Origin: Halomonas saccharevitans
GTDB taxonomy: Bacteria > Pseudomonadota > Gammaproteobacteria > Pseudomonadales > Halomonadaceae
Direction: 5' to 3'
Length of the DNA: 64,000 nucleotides
NCBI RefSeq assembly: GCF_900116405.1
Contig: NZ_FPAQ01000016.1
Coordinates: forward strand, 18,796-82,795
Below the pieces are notes generated by a model that ran no database searches, was not told where the DNA came from, and saw only the letters and a list, made by a program, of their open reading frames with translations. Shown here piece after piece: positions 28,661-40,735 of this stretch. Position numbers and translations under genes: made by a program. Numbering within the stretch: the stretch's first letter is position 1; each line of letters opens with the position of its first letter.

Positions 28661-29776
28661 ATGCCTCTCGAACGCCTTACCTTCCAGGGCCTGCGCAACC
28701 TGCAGGCCATCGACGTCGCCCCGGGTCCACGCATCAACCTCCTCACCGGAGCCAACGGCAGCGGCAAGACCAGCCTGCTGGAGGGCATTCACGTCCTCGG
28801 CATGGGTCGCTCCTTCCGGGCGCGCCAGCTGCGCCAGGCCATCGCCCACGAGGCCAATGCCATGACGCTGCACGCGAGGCTGGCCGGCGACCCGGCCGTG
28901 TCCATCGGCGTGCGCCGCCAGCGTGACGCGGCGGAGCTCGAGATGCGTCTCTCCGGTGAGCGTCTCGATCGCGTCTCGCGGCTGGTGGAAACCCTCCCGC
29001 TGCAGCTGATCAACCCCGATGCCTTTCGCCTGCTGGAAGGCCCGCCGGCCGGCCGCCGCGAGTTCCTGGACTGGGGAGTGTTTCACGTGAAACACGATTT
29101 TCTCGACGCCTGGCGACGCTTCCGGCGCGCGCTGAAACATCGGAATGCCCTTCTCAGGCATGGTAGAATATCGGATGCTTCACTGGATGCCTGGGAACAG
29201 GAATTGGTGCACTGGAGCGGGCTGCTGGACGGCATGCGCCGTGAATGGATCGACAGGTTCTTGCCGGTGTTCGAGGACACTCTGCAGGAGCTCATCACGC
29301 TGCCCGGCCTGGCCGTGCGCTACGCGCGGGGCTGGGACCGCAAGCGTGAGCTGAGCGACATTCTCCGCCAGGCGCGTCACACCGACCACCAGATGGGCTT
29401 CACCCAGCAGGGGCCACAGCGCGCCGAACTGGGCATACGGCTCGGCAAGCGGCCGGCGGTTGAGGTGCTCTCCCGCGGCCAGCAGAAGCTGGTAGTGAGC
29501 GCCCTGAAGCTGGCTCAGGGGCGTCTGCTCGAGCAGCTGACCGGGCGGACCTGCATCTACCTGATCGACGACCTGCCTGCCGAGCTGGACAGCGACCATC
29601 GGCGCGTCTTCTGCCGGTGGCTGGAGCGCATGCAGTGCCAGGTATTCATCACCAGCGTCGACCCCGAAGCCCTGGCGGGCCTGTGGCAGGCGGACACCCA
29701 GTTGACGATGTTCCACGTGGAACATTCCGAATCAGGCCAGGGGCAGCTGCTGCCAATGGACAGACAGACTTCATGA
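28661..29776 (+). CDS. recF: Recombination and gap-repair ATPase RecF
   Basis: RecF loads RecA at gaps with RecO and RecR. The 371-residue protein has Walker A GANGSGKTS at residues 30-38, the signature SRGQQKLVVSALKLAQ near 271 and Walker B YLIDDLPAELD near 302. The coding sequence carries two parS palindromes (29079-29094 and 29709-29724), which are read as FHVKHD and MFHVEHSE. The centromere-like sites therefore constrain the protein at residues about 140 and 350. It is in the dnaA operon order. Confidence 0.96.
   Translation: MPLERLTFQGLRNLQAIDVAPGPRINLLTGANGSGKTSLLEGIHVLGMGRSFRARQLRQAIAHEANAMTLHARLAGDPAVSIGVRRQRDAAELEMRLSGERLDRVSRLVETLPLQLINPDAFRLLEGPPAGRREFLDWGVFHVKHDFLDAWRRFRRALKHRNALLRHGRISDASLDAWEQELVHWSGLLDGMRREWIDRFLPVFEDTLQELITLPGLAVRYARGWDRKRELSDILRQARHTDHQMGFTQQGPQRAELGIRLGKRPAVEVLSRGQQKLVVSALKLAQGRLLEQLTGRTCIYLIDDLPAELDSDHRRVFCRWLERMQCQVFITSVDPEALAGLWQADTQLTMFHVEHSESGQGQLLPMDRQTS
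29079..29094. promoter_or_regulatory. parS site 1 (inside recF)
   Basis: TGTTTCACGTGAAACA is a perfect 16-bp palindrome identical to the widely conserved bacterial parS sequence bound by ParB. Confidence 0.95.
29709..29724. promoter_or_regulatory. parS site 2 (3' part of recF)
   Basis: TGTTCCACGTGGAACA, a perfect palindrome, is the symmetric variant of parS. It is identical to site 3. Confidence 0.93.
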
Positions 29777-29784
29777 CGGAGTAG

Positions 29785-32208
<2,424 letters not shown>

Positions 32209-32220
32209 CCGTCCATGCGA

Positions 32221-32236
32221 TGTTCCACGTGGAACA
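32221..32236. promoter_or_regulatory. parS site 3 (just after gyrB)
   Basis: TGTTCCACGTGGAACA is a perfect palindrome 12 bases beyond the gyrB stop. Confidence 0.93.
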
Positions 32237-32272
32237 TCGCGGTTCTCGCCACCCGCGGACGGGTGGCATTGA

Positions 32273-32304
32273 CGACGAGGCCGGCTTAATAGCCGGCCTC
32301 GTCG
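32273..32304. terminator. Hairpin between convergent gyrB and gmhB
   Basis: A perfect 14-bp stem (arms 32273-32286 and 32291-32304, loop TAAT) separates the two converging genes. There is no long T run on either side, so it may act bidirectionally but inefficiently. Confidence 0.65.
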
Positions 32305-32333
32305 CGTTCTGGGATGCCTGGTAGCGCCTCGCT

Positions 32334-32903
32334 TCAGTCGGCGCTATCCGCTTCTGTAGCCAGCAGCCAATCCACGTAGGCGGCCAGGTCGTCGAAGATC
32401 ATCGCCTGCGACAGGCCTTCTCCCTTCGCCTCCGTGCGACGCCCCTTGCCGGTCCTGACCAGCACTGGCCGGCAGCCCATCGGCTCGCCCGCCTGCAGGT
32501 CGCGCAGGCTATCGCCGACCATCCAGCTATCGGCCAGGGTCTCCAGGCCGAGCGCCTGGCGAATCTCTTCGAGCAGTCCCGGCAGCGGCTTGCGGCAGTC
32601 GCAGCCATCGTCCGGACCGTGTGGGCAGTAGGCGATGTGGGCAATCTCCCCGCCGGCCTGGCGGACCAGCTCGCGTAGCCGTTGATGCATGCTTTCCAGC
32701 ACGCTTTTGCTGTAGTAGCCCCGGGCAATGCCGGACTGGTTGGTGGCGACCGCCACGGTCCATCCGGCCCGGCTAAGCCTGGCGATGGCCTCGATGGCGG
32801 TGGGGTAGGGGACCCACTCGTCCAGGGACTTCACGTACGCATCGGAGTCGCGGTTGATGACGCCATCGCGATCCAGGATCACGAGCTTCGAGGAATGGGG
32901 CAT
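32334..32903 (-). CDS. gmhB: D-glycero-beta-D-manno-heptose-1,7-bisphosphate 7-phosphatase
   Basis: GmhB dephosphorylates heptose bisphosphate on the way to the ADP-heptose used in LPS inner core. The 189-residue HAD phosphatase has DRDGVIN at residues 10-16, ATNQSGIARG near 53, the zinc-binding loop CPHGPDDGCDCRKP (near 92-105) and GDSLRDLQAG near 128. I use the ATG at 32903; the 19 upstream codons consist partly of parS site 4. Partners hldE and hldD are elsewhere in this window. It is probably followed by a shared hairpin with gyrB. Confidence 0.92.
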   Translation of the reverse strand: MPHSSKLVILDRDGVINRDSDAYVKSLDEWVPYPTAIEAIARLSRAGWTVAVATNQSGIARGYYSKSVLESMHQRLRELVRQAGGEIAHIAYCPHGPDDGCDCRKPLPGLLEEIRQALGLETLADSWMVGDSLRDLQAGEPMGCRPVLVRTGKGRRTEAKGEGLSQAMIFDDLAAYVDWLLATEADSAD

Positions 32904-32943
32904 GTGTCGGATCCGTTCGGTAGCAGCCAAGAGATGGCGGGAG

Positions 32944-32959
32944 TGTTTCACGTGGAACA
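32944..32959. promoter_or_regulatory. parS site 4 (gmhB leader)
   Basis: TGTTTCACGTGGAACA, one base away from perfect symmetry, lies just upstream of the gmhB start, where bound ParB could affect its expression. Confidence 0.9.
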
Positions 32960-32991
32960 TCGTGTGCCAAGCCTGCCCGGCTTCGCCGGGA

Positions 32992-33019
32992 GCTATAAGC
33001 CGTAAGCTTTAAGTTGTAA
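32992..33019. repeat. Degenerate heptamer repeat, 4 units
   Basis: Units GCTATAA, GCCGTAA, GCTTTAA and GTTGTAA are contiguous and share the 7-base period of the perfect array at 33058. It lies between parS sites 4 and 5. Confidence 0.65.
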
Positions 33020-33057
33020 GAAAATCCTTGGCTCAGGCTCTGGAAGCAAGATGCTGC

Positions 33058-33113
33058 CTTCCAGCTTCCAGCTTCCAGCTTCCAGCTTCCAGCTTCCAGC
33101 TTCCAGCTTCCAG
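33058..33113. repeat. Perfect tandem heptamer CTTCCAG x8
   Basis: Eight identical, uninterrupted copies of CTTCCAG occupy 56 bases of the gmhB-glyS gap, flanked by parS sites 4 and 5. There are no spacers, so it is not a CRISPR array. The copy number is likely unstable by slippage. Confidence 0.95.
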
Positions 33114-33130
33114 CTCCGGCAAGGCCGGCC

Positions 33131-33146
33131 TGTTTCACGTGGAACA
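33131..33146. promoter_or_regulatory. parS site 5 (after glyS)
   Basis: TGTTTCACGTGGAACA has the same sequence as site 4 and lies immediately beyond the glyQS terminator. Confidence 0.9.
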
Positions 33147-33153
33147 TTGCACG

Positions 33154-33185
33154 AAAAAGGGCCGGCGAGAATCTCGCCGGCCCTT
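33154..33185 (-). terminator. Rho-independent terminator of glyQS
   Basis: Arms 33157-33169 and 33173-33185 form a 13-bp GC-rich stem with a short loop, followed on the minus strand by a T run. It begins about 20 bases after the glyS stop. Confidence 0.88.
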
Positions 33186-33206
33186 GGGTTCTGGAGCGGG
33201 CTATCG

Positions 33207-35272
33207 CTACTGCTGAAGCAGGGCGATATCGGCCACTTCTAGGAACAGCGCCTGGAGACCGGCCAGCAGCGCCAGGCGGTTGCGACGCACGGCGGGGTCT
33301 TCGGCCATGACCATCACCTGGTCGAAGAACCGGTCCACCGGCTCACGCAGAGTGGCCAGGGCGTCCAGGGCCTGGCTGTAGCGCGCCTCCGCGAACAGTG
33401 GCATGACCTCGCTCCGACAGGCCTCCAGCGCCTCGAAAAGCGTCTTCTCGGCGGCTTCCTGCAGCTGGTCGGCATCGACGCTGAGGTCGCCATCGTGCTG
33501 CTGCTTGGCGAGTATGTTGGAGACGCGCTTGTTGGCGGCGGCCAGGGCGGCGGCCTCCTCGCGACGCGCGAAGCCTTGCACGGCGCGCAGGCGGCGGGCG
33601 AAGTCGAGGGGCTCGGTAACCGGGCGAGCTCGCACGGCCAGGTAGACCTCGGTGGCAATGCCCTCGTCGCCGGCCCAGGCGCGGAAGCGATCGAGCATGT
33701 AGGTGAGGACCTCGTCGACGAGTCCCTCGGCGTAGGGCAGCTCCTGGTGCTGGGCGGCCGACAGCTCAAGCAGTTCACGCAGGTCGAGGCTGAGCTCGCC
33801 CTTGACCAGGATGTTGATCACGCCGATGGCGGCGCGGCGCAGGGCAAACGGATCTTTGGTGCCGCTGGGGCGCTGGCCGATGCCGAAGATACCGGTCAGG
33901 GTGTCGAGGCGATCGGCCAGCGCCAGGGCCAGGCCGGTGCGGCCCTGGGGGATGGCATCGGTGGCGAAGCGCGGCAGGTACTGTTCCTCCAGCGCCAGGG
34001 CCACCTCCTCGGGCTCGCCGTCGTTGAGCGCGTAGTAGCGGCCCATGGTGCCCTGCAGCTCGGGAAACTCGAGCACCATCTCGGTGACCAGGTCGCACTT
34101 GGCGAGCTCGGCGGCGCGCCGGGCATCGTGCACGTCGCCCTCGATGTGGCCGGCGATGAAGGCGGCCACGGCCGCGTTGCGGTGTGCCTTGTCGGCCAGG
34201 CTGCCCAGCTGCTTCTGGAACACCACGCTGGCCAGCGCCGGGGCGCGCTCGGCCAGCGTGTGCTTGCGATCGGTGTCATAGAAGAAGGCGGCATCGGCCA
34301 GGCGCGGACGGATCACCCGCTCGTTGCCCTGGATCACCTGGTCGGGATCGGTGCTGTCGATGTTCGAGACGGTGATGAACAGCGGCTTGAGCCGGCCCGC
34401 CTCATCCAGCAGGTGGAAGTACTTCTGGTTGGCCTTCATCGACGAGATCAGGCACTCGGGCGGGACCTCGAGGAAGCGCTCGTCGAAGCTGCCGGTCAAG
34501 GCGACGGGCCATTCCACCAGGCCGCTGACCTCGACCAGCAGGTCCTCGTCGATCACCGCCGTGGCCTCCTGGACCTCCGCCTCGGCCAGCACCTGCTCGC
34601 GGATGCGCTCACGGCGCAGCTCGCGATCGGCCAGCACCCAGGCGCCCTCGAGGGCGGCGAGGTAGTCGTCGGCATGGGTGAGTTCGATGGGCGCGGGGGC
34701 ATGGAAGCGATGGCCGCGGGTGGTGCGACCGGCCGTCAGACCCAGGGCAGTGGCCTCGACCACCTGGTTGCCGTAGAGCATCACCAGCCAGTGCACGGGG
34801 CGGGAGAATTCGATTCGCGAGGCGCCCCAGCGCATGTTCTTGGGCACCGGCAGGGCACCGATGGCCTTCTCGACGATGGCGGGCAGCAGGGCAGTCGTGG
34901 CCTCCCCCGGCTGGTGCTCCCGGTAACCGAGCCAGGTGCCCTTGTCGGTCTCCAGGTGGATCAGCTGATCCACGGTGACGCCGCAGGAGCGGGCGAAGCC
35001 CTCGGCGGCCTTGGTCGGCTGGCCCTCCTTGAAGGCGGCGGCCAGGGCCGGACCTCGGCGCTCGACCTCGCGGTCGGGCTGCTTGTCGGCGAGCTCCTGG
35101 ATCTGCACGGCCAGGCGTCGCGGGCTCGCGTAGGCCAGCACTTCGCCGGCGTCGATGTCGGCATCGGCCAGGCCGCGGCGGATGCCCTCGGCCAGCGCGT
35201 CGGAGAGCTCATCGATGGCGCTCGGCGGCAGTTCCTCGACACCCAGTTCAACCAGTAGGGTATTGGCAGCCA

Positions 35273-35273
<1 letters not shown>
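33207..35273 (-). CDS. glyS: Glycyl-tRNA synthetase beta subunit
   Basis: GlyS is the large tRNA-binding subunit of the bacterial alpha2beta2 glycyl-tRNA synthetase. The 688-residue length is typical. It begins with LLVELGVEELPPSAI. It carries MRWGASRIEFSRPVHWLVMLYG near residue 146, CLISSMKANQKYF near 273, the HD-domain-like region around 380-470 (including FGIGQRPSGTKDPFALRRAAIGVI) and an anticodon-binding C-terminal domain. The start overlaps the glyQ stop by one base (TGATG). Confidence 0.97.
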
Positions 35274-36235
<962 letters not shown>

Positions 36236-36327
36236 TGGAAGCACCGTTGGCCATGAATTCACGAGCCGTCAAGTATACAATTACTGGCAGATCGGTTATA
36301 GGCGCAGGCCCGGAGAAGAGGATTCCC

Positions 36328-37284
36328 ATGATCGTAGTAACAGGCGGAGCCGGCTTTATCGGCTCGAATCTGGTCAAGGCGCTCAACGCCCGTGGCCGCG
36401 ACGACGTCCTGGTGGTCGATGACCTCAGTGACGGCACCAAGTTCGTCAACCTGGCCGACTGCACGCTGGGCGACTACCTGGACAAGGACGATTTCCTGGC
36501 TCGGGTGAAGGCGGCGATGAACGGCGAGGAGTCGCATCTGCCGCCCATCGAGGCGATCTTCCACGAAGGCGCCTGCTCGGACACCACCGAGTGGGACGGC
36601 CGCTTCATGCTCGAGAACAACTTCGAGTATTCCAAGGTGCTGCTGCACTTCTGTCAGCGCGAGGGCATCCCCTTCATCTACGCCTCCTCGGCTGCCACCT
36701 ACGGCGGCAGCGAGGTGTTCTATGAAGCGCCCGAGCACGAGAAGCCGCTCAACGTCTACGGCTACTCCAAGCTGCTGTTCGACCAGTACGTGCGGGCCCG
36801 TCACGATGAGTTCGAGAGCCAGGTGGTGGGCTTTCGCTACTTCAACGTCTACGGGCCCCGCGAGCAGCACAAGGGCAAGATGGCCAGCGTCGCCTACCAT
36901 CACCATACCCAAATCCGTGATGGCCATGACCTCAAGCTGTTCGGCGCCTGGGATGGCTATGAGGCCGGCATGCAGAGCCGCGACTTCGTCTACGTGGGCG
37001 ACGTGGTGGATGTGAACCTGTGGTTCCTCGATCACCCCGAGGCCTCCGGCATCTTCAATCTGGGCACCGGCCGCGCCGAACCCTTCAAGGCGATCGGCGA
37101 GGCGGTCATCGAGCATTACGGCAAGGGCGAGATCGAGTACATCGACTTTCCCGACGAGCTCAAGGGGCGCTACCAGAGCTACACGCGTGCCGACATCTCG
37201 CGGCTGCGCGAAGCGGGCTACGATCGCGAGTTTCGCACCGTGGCCGAGGGCGTGAGTGCTTATCTGGAGTGGCTGAATGGCTGA
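36328..37284 (+). CDS. hldD: ADP-L-glycero-D-manno-heptose 6-epimerase
   Basis: HldD (RfaD) makes ADP-L-glycero-D-manno-heptose, the donor for LPS inner-core heptosyltransferases. The 318-residue short-chain dehydrogenase-like protein starts [20 protein letters not shown] with the NADP Rossmann motif. It has the catalytic [13 protein letters not shown] near residue 140, [11 protein letters not shown] near 170 and [19 protein letters not shown] near 215. The chosen ATG at 36328 has GAAGAGG upstream. It overlaps waaF by 8 bases. Confidence 0.95.
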   Translation: MIVVTGGAGFIGSNLVKALNARGRDDVLVVDDLSDGTKFVNLADCTLGDYLDKDDFLARVKAAMNGEESHLPPIEAIFHEGACSDTTEWDGRFMLENNFEYSKVLLHFCQREGIPFIYASSAATYGGSEVFYEAPEHEKPLNVYGYSKLLFDQYVRARHDEFESQVVGFRYFNVYGPREQHKGKMASVAYHHHTQIRDGHDLKLFGAWDGYEAGMQSRDFVYVGDVVDVNLWFLDHPEASGIFNLGTGRAEPFKAIGEAVIEHYGKGEIEYIDFPDELKGRYQSYTRADISRLREAGYDREFRTVAEGVSAYLEWLNG

Positions 37285-38317
37285 GGCCGCAGGGCCGCCC
37301 GGCGGTGAAGGGGAGCGCATCCTGGTCGTGGGTCCCTCCTGGGTCGGCGACATGGTCATGGCCCAGAGCCTGTTCAAGACCCTCAAGGCGCGCCACCCGG
37401 GCTGTCGCATCGGCGTGGTGGCACCCGGCTGGTCGCGGCCGATCCTTGAGCGCATGGACGAGGTCGACGAGGTCGCGGGGCTCGGGGTAGGCCACGGTGA
37501 GTTCGGCCTGGTGAGCCGTCGGCAGCTGGCCGCCTCTCTCAAGGGGCGCTTCGATCGGGCGATCGTGCTGCCGCGCTCCTGGAAATCGGCGCTGGTGCCT
37601 TTCCTGGCGCGCATCCCCCGGCGGTCCGGCTTCACCGGCGAGCAGCGTTTCGGGCTGCTCAACGATCGCCGCCCCCTCGACAAGGCGACGCTGGATCAGA
37701 CCGTCAAGCGCTTCGTGGCGCTGGGGCTGCCCCGCGAGGAGGCCGCAGCCGGCGACTTCGCCATTCCGCGCCCCTCGCTGCGCCTGGATATCGACAACCT
37801 GGTCGAGCAGCGGGTCGCGCTGGGGCTTTCGTCGCGCCCGGCCATCGGCATGATGCCGGGTGCCGAGTACGGCCCCGCCAAGCAGTGGCCCCTCACGCAC
37901 TTCCGCGAGCTGGCCCGGGCTCTGGTGGTGGAGGGGTTCGAGGTGCGGGTGCTGGGCGGACCCAAGGATGTGGACGCCGGCGAGGTGATCGCCGACGGCC
38001 TGCCCCATACTCACAATCTCTGCGGCAGGACTCGGCTGGCGGATGCCGTCGACCTGCTCGGGGACTGCCGGCAGGTGGTGACCAACGACTCCGGGCTGAT
38101 GCACGTGGCCGCGGCGGTGGGAACCCGAGTCCAGGCGCTCTACGGCTCCTCGTCACCGGCCTACACGCCGCCGCTGACCGAGAACGCCGAGATCCACTCC
38201 CTGGCCCTGGACTGCTCGCCCTGCTTCCAGCGTACCTGTCCGCTGGGGCATACGAACTGCTTGAAGCAGCTCACTCCCGAGCGCGTACTGCAGGCGGTGC
38301 TGGCGGCGACGCCCTAG
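37277..38317 (+). CDS. waaF: LPS heptosyltransferase II
   Basis: A 346-residue GT9 enzyme that adds the second heptose to the LPS inner core. The N-terminal [22 protein letters not shown] is diagnostic. [19 protein letters not shown] is near residue 113, [15 protein letters not shown] near 192 and [27 protein letters not shown] near 268. The C-terminal [19 protein letters not shown] is the cysteine-containing WaaF end. It is translationally coupled to hldD and converges on the OpgB-like gene with a 29-base gap. Confidence 0.93.
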   Translation: MAEAAGPPGGEGERILVVGPSWVGDMVMAQSLFKTLKARHPGCRIGVVAPGWSRPILERMDEVDEVAGLGVGHGEFGLVSRRQLAASLKGRFDRAIVLPRSWKSALVPFLARIPRRSGFTGEQRFGLLNDRRPLDKATLDQTVKRFVALGLPREEAAAGDFAIPRPSLRLDIDNLVEQRVALGLSSRPAIGMMPGAEYGPAKQWPLTHFRELARALVVEGFEVRVLGGPKDVDAGEVIADGLPHTHNLCGRTRLADAVDLLGDCRQVVTNDSGLMHVAAAVGTRVQALYGSSSPAYTPPLTENAEIHSLALDCSPCFQRTCPLGHTNCLKQLTPERVLQAVLAATP

Positions 38318-38346
38318 GGCAACCTCAGCGTCGTGGGTGCGTCGGA

Positions 38347-39969
38347 TCAGCCCCGGGGCGCGATGACGGCGTCGGGCGGCGGGGTGCGCTGCGAGGGTGC
38401 CAGGCCTTCCCACAGTCGCTCCTGGAGGGTCGTCTCCTCCCGCAGGCGGGCGTTCAGGGTCTCCAGCCCGTGCTCCTCGATCAGCGTCGGCTGGTCGGAG
38501 AGCAGCGAGACGCCGAGTCCCGCCCGGTGCCAGTCGATGACGAACCCCATGGCTTCGAGCACCGTCGGCAGGACGTCCATGGTCGATGCCTCGACGCTGA
38601 GCCGGCGCGGCTCGATCCCCTCGCCCAGCAGCATGAGGGTGTTCTCCCGCTGTCCCGCGACCAGCTGCTCCCAGGCCGAAACGCGCATGGTCAGGTGGTC
38701 GCTGGCGACCACCACCAGGGTGTTCTCCAGCAGCCCCTCGGCCTCGAGACGCTCCACCAGGCGGCGCGCCAGCCAGGTCGAGCACTCCACCGAATACAGG
38801 ATGTCGGCGCCGTCGAACTCGCCCTGGCGATCGCGGCAGGCGCGGGCCGGATAGCCGTTGGGGGCGTGGGCGGCGAGGTTCAGGTTGACCAGCCCCCAGG
38901 GCTCGCCCTGGCGCTCCAGGCGGCGGATCTCCTCGACCGTGAGGTCATAGAGGGTGTCATCATAGAGGCCCCAGCTGTTGACGTAGTCGGGATCCGCAAG
39001 TCGCGGCTCCAGCTCCTCGCGCCCCATCACCCGCGCGAAGCCGTGATCGCGGTAGAAGACCCCCTTGCCGGCGAAGCGGGTACTGGCCCCGCCCAGGTAG
39101 GAGAGCGCATAGCCGCGCTCGGCGAGCAGGTCCCCCAGGCAGTCGATCCCCGGCACGACTCGGCCGAGCGGCTCGAACTGGCTGTCGTGGAGCAGGCCGG
39201 CCGGCATCAGCGGCGTGCCGCACTGGCTGGCGATCATGCCGGCCATGGTCCAGCCGGTGTTGTCGAGCTGGCGCACGCCCTCGACGACCAGGGCTCGCTC
39301 CCCCAGGGCCTTTAGGGGCGCGTAGGCATCGCCGAAGCGCTCCGGATCGGCGTAGGTGCGCTCCAGGCTCTCCAGGTAGAGCAGCACCAGGTTGGGTGGC
39401 GAGCGGGGCGCGTCGAGGATCACCGGTTCCACGTACTGCCGATCGAGCCAGGCGCCGTCGTCGGTGACGATGGCGGCGCCTCGTTGGCCGAGGCCGTAGA
39501 GCATGGGGTTGGCGGCCAGCAGCATCACGGCCAGCAGGCGCTCCGTCGTGCGCCAGCGGCGATCGACCCGCACCAGCCAGGTGAAGGCGGCGAGCAGCAG
39601 CAGCATGCCCAGGGTGTGGAGGAGGGCGGAGAGGATCCGCCCACTTCCGCCGTGCTCCGAGATGCCGGCCTGGAGGTGGAAGAACACCGCCCCGAGATCG
39701 ACCTCCCCGAAGCTGGCGGCCAGGTAGACATAGAACCCCCACAGGGACAGGGGGAACAGCGACCAGGGCCATACCCGGATCGCCGGCCGGGGATTCGCGG
39801 GGGCCCCCCAGCGCCGCCAGCGCGCCAGCAGCAGCCAGGCCCCGGTGACGAGGGGGAAAGCCCAGGTGGGTAACCGGGTCAGCATGGCCAGGGCGTAGCC
39901 CAGCCACAGGCCCAGCACCAGCAGGGCCCACCAGCGCGGATGACGGAGGCGGCGTGGCATCCTAAGCAT
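38347..39969 (-). CDS. OpgB-like phosphoglycerol transferase (alkaline phosphatase superfamily)
   Basis: A membrane-anchored sulfatase/phosphatase-fold enzyme of about 540 residues. Four to five hydrophobic helices in the first 150 residues precede a periplasmic catalytic domain. Its signature VLLYLESLERTYADPERFGD, then LDNTGWTMAGMIASQCGTPL, matches phosphoglycerol transferase I (OpgB/MdoB). There the Thr of GTGWT is the nucleophile; here the site reads NTGWT. ASDHLTMRVSA supplies downstream metal ligands. Its place in an LPS cluster means it may decorate core sugars rather than osmoregulated glucans. The start at 39969 overlaps the glycosyltransferase stop; 39960 is possible. Confidence 0.75.
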   Translation of the reverse strand: MLRMPRRLRHPRWWALLVLGLWLGYALAMLTRLPTWAFPLVTGAWLLLARWRRWGAPANPRPAIRVWPWSLFPLSLWGFYVYLAASFGEVDLGAVFFHLQAGISEHGGSGRILSALLHTLGMLLLLAAFTWLVRVDRRWRTTERLLAVMLLAANPMLYGLGQRGAAIVTDDGAWLDRQYVEPVILDAPRSPPNLVLLYLESLERTYADPERFGDAYAPLKALGERALVVEGVRQLDNTGWTMAGMIASQCGTPLMPAGLLHDSQFEPLGRVVPGIDCLGDLLAERGYALSYLGGASTRFAGKGVFYRDHGFARVMGREELEPRLADPDYVNSWGLYDDTLYDLTVEEIRRLERQGEPWGLVNLNLAAHAPNGYPARACRDRQGEFDGADILYSVECSTWLARRLVERLEAEGLLENTLVVVASDHLTMRVSAWEQLVAGQRENTLMLLGEGIEPRRLSVEASTMDVLPTVLEAMGFVIDWHRAGLGVSLLSDQPTLIEEHGLETLNARLREETTLQERLWEGLAPSQRTPPPDAVIAPRG

Positions 39970-40735
39970 GATCGGAAGGCGTCGCGGCCCGTTCGTTCTC
40001 ATGAAGTTCGTTCAGTTTGGCGTACTTCATGTAGGCATGGAACGCCGTGGTGATCGCCACCGTCATGCCGTCCGCGCCCTGGAAGAGCCCGCCCTTGAGG
40101 ATCAGCTTGCGCAGCATGGCGCTGGCGGCATGCAGGGTGGGGCGCCAGCGCGAGGGGCCCTTGCCCCGCTCCTTCATCGCCCAGGCATCGCGGCTCGAGA
40201 GCTGATCGATGCGGGTGATCCAGTGTGACAGGTCGCGATAGGTGAAGTGGCGGATATGGCTGTGCGTGTCCACGACGGCGGGGGCCTGCACCGAGGAGTG
40301 CGCCTTCTTCGGCAGGTAGCCCGAGGTGGTGCGGTTGTAGAGCCGCGTGACCGGGTCGGGATAGAAGCCGGCCGCCTTGATCCAGTGATGCCCGGCGAAG
40401 TTGCGGCGGTTGAAGCGGTACGCCTTGCTCGGGTCGTCCAGCGGCAGTGACCGGATCGCCGCGACCGCATCGTCGTCGAGGCGTTCATCGGCATCCAGGG
40501 CGAGGATCCAGTCGTGCCGCGCCCGGGGCACGGCGAAGGCCTTCTGGGGCCCGTCACCGAGATAGGGCTGGTGGATGACGCTGGCGCCCAGCGACTCGGC
40601 GATGGCCACGGTATCATCCCGGCTGCCCGAGTCGACGACGATGATCTCGTCGCAGACCGGTCGCAGCGAGGCGATGCAGTCGGTGATGTTCTGTGCCTCG
40701 TCGAGGGTGATGATGATTCCGGTGATGGGCGTCAT
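39962..40735 (-). CDS. Family 2 LPS-core glycosyltransferase (WaaE/KdtX-like)
   Basis: A 257-residue soluble GT2 glycosyltransferase. The GT-A start ITGIIITLDEAQNITDCIASL, then EIIVVDSGSRDDTVAIAESLGA, is near residues 5-50. The metal-binding DXD region is in WILALDADERLDDDAV near 77, and FNRRNFAGHHWIKAAGFYPDPVTRLYNR near 108 is typical of the WaaE/KdtX family that adds a glucose to heptose I. It overlaps the preceding GT9 gene by ATGA and the following OpgB-like gene by 8 bases, forming one leftward unit. The exact sugar is unknown. Confidence 0.82.
   Translation of the reverse strand: MTPITGIIITLDEAQNITDCIASLRPVCDEIIVVDSGSRDDTVAIAESLGASVIHQPYLGDGPQKAFAVPRARHDWILALDADERLDDDAVAAIRSLPLDDPSKAYRFNRRNFAGHHWIKAAGFYPDPVTRLYNRTTSGYLPKKAHSSVQAPAVVDTHSHIRHFTYRDLSHWITRIDQLSSRDAWAMKERGKGPSRWRPTLHAASAMLRKLILKGGLFQGADGMTVAITTAFHAYMKYAKLNELHENERAATPSDHA

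Noticed and set aside
29180..29725. Frames starting MFHVEH or MFHVKH around 29-33 kb
   Set aside because: The shared N-terminus is the parS palindrome read as codons.
33058..33113. Possible CRISPR array
   Set aside because: The heptamers are contiguous with no spacers and no cas genes are nearby.
33495..35258. 587-codon open frame opposite glyS
   Set aside because: It is a shadow of a full-length, motif-complete glyS; it has no ribosome-binding site and no recognisable domain.
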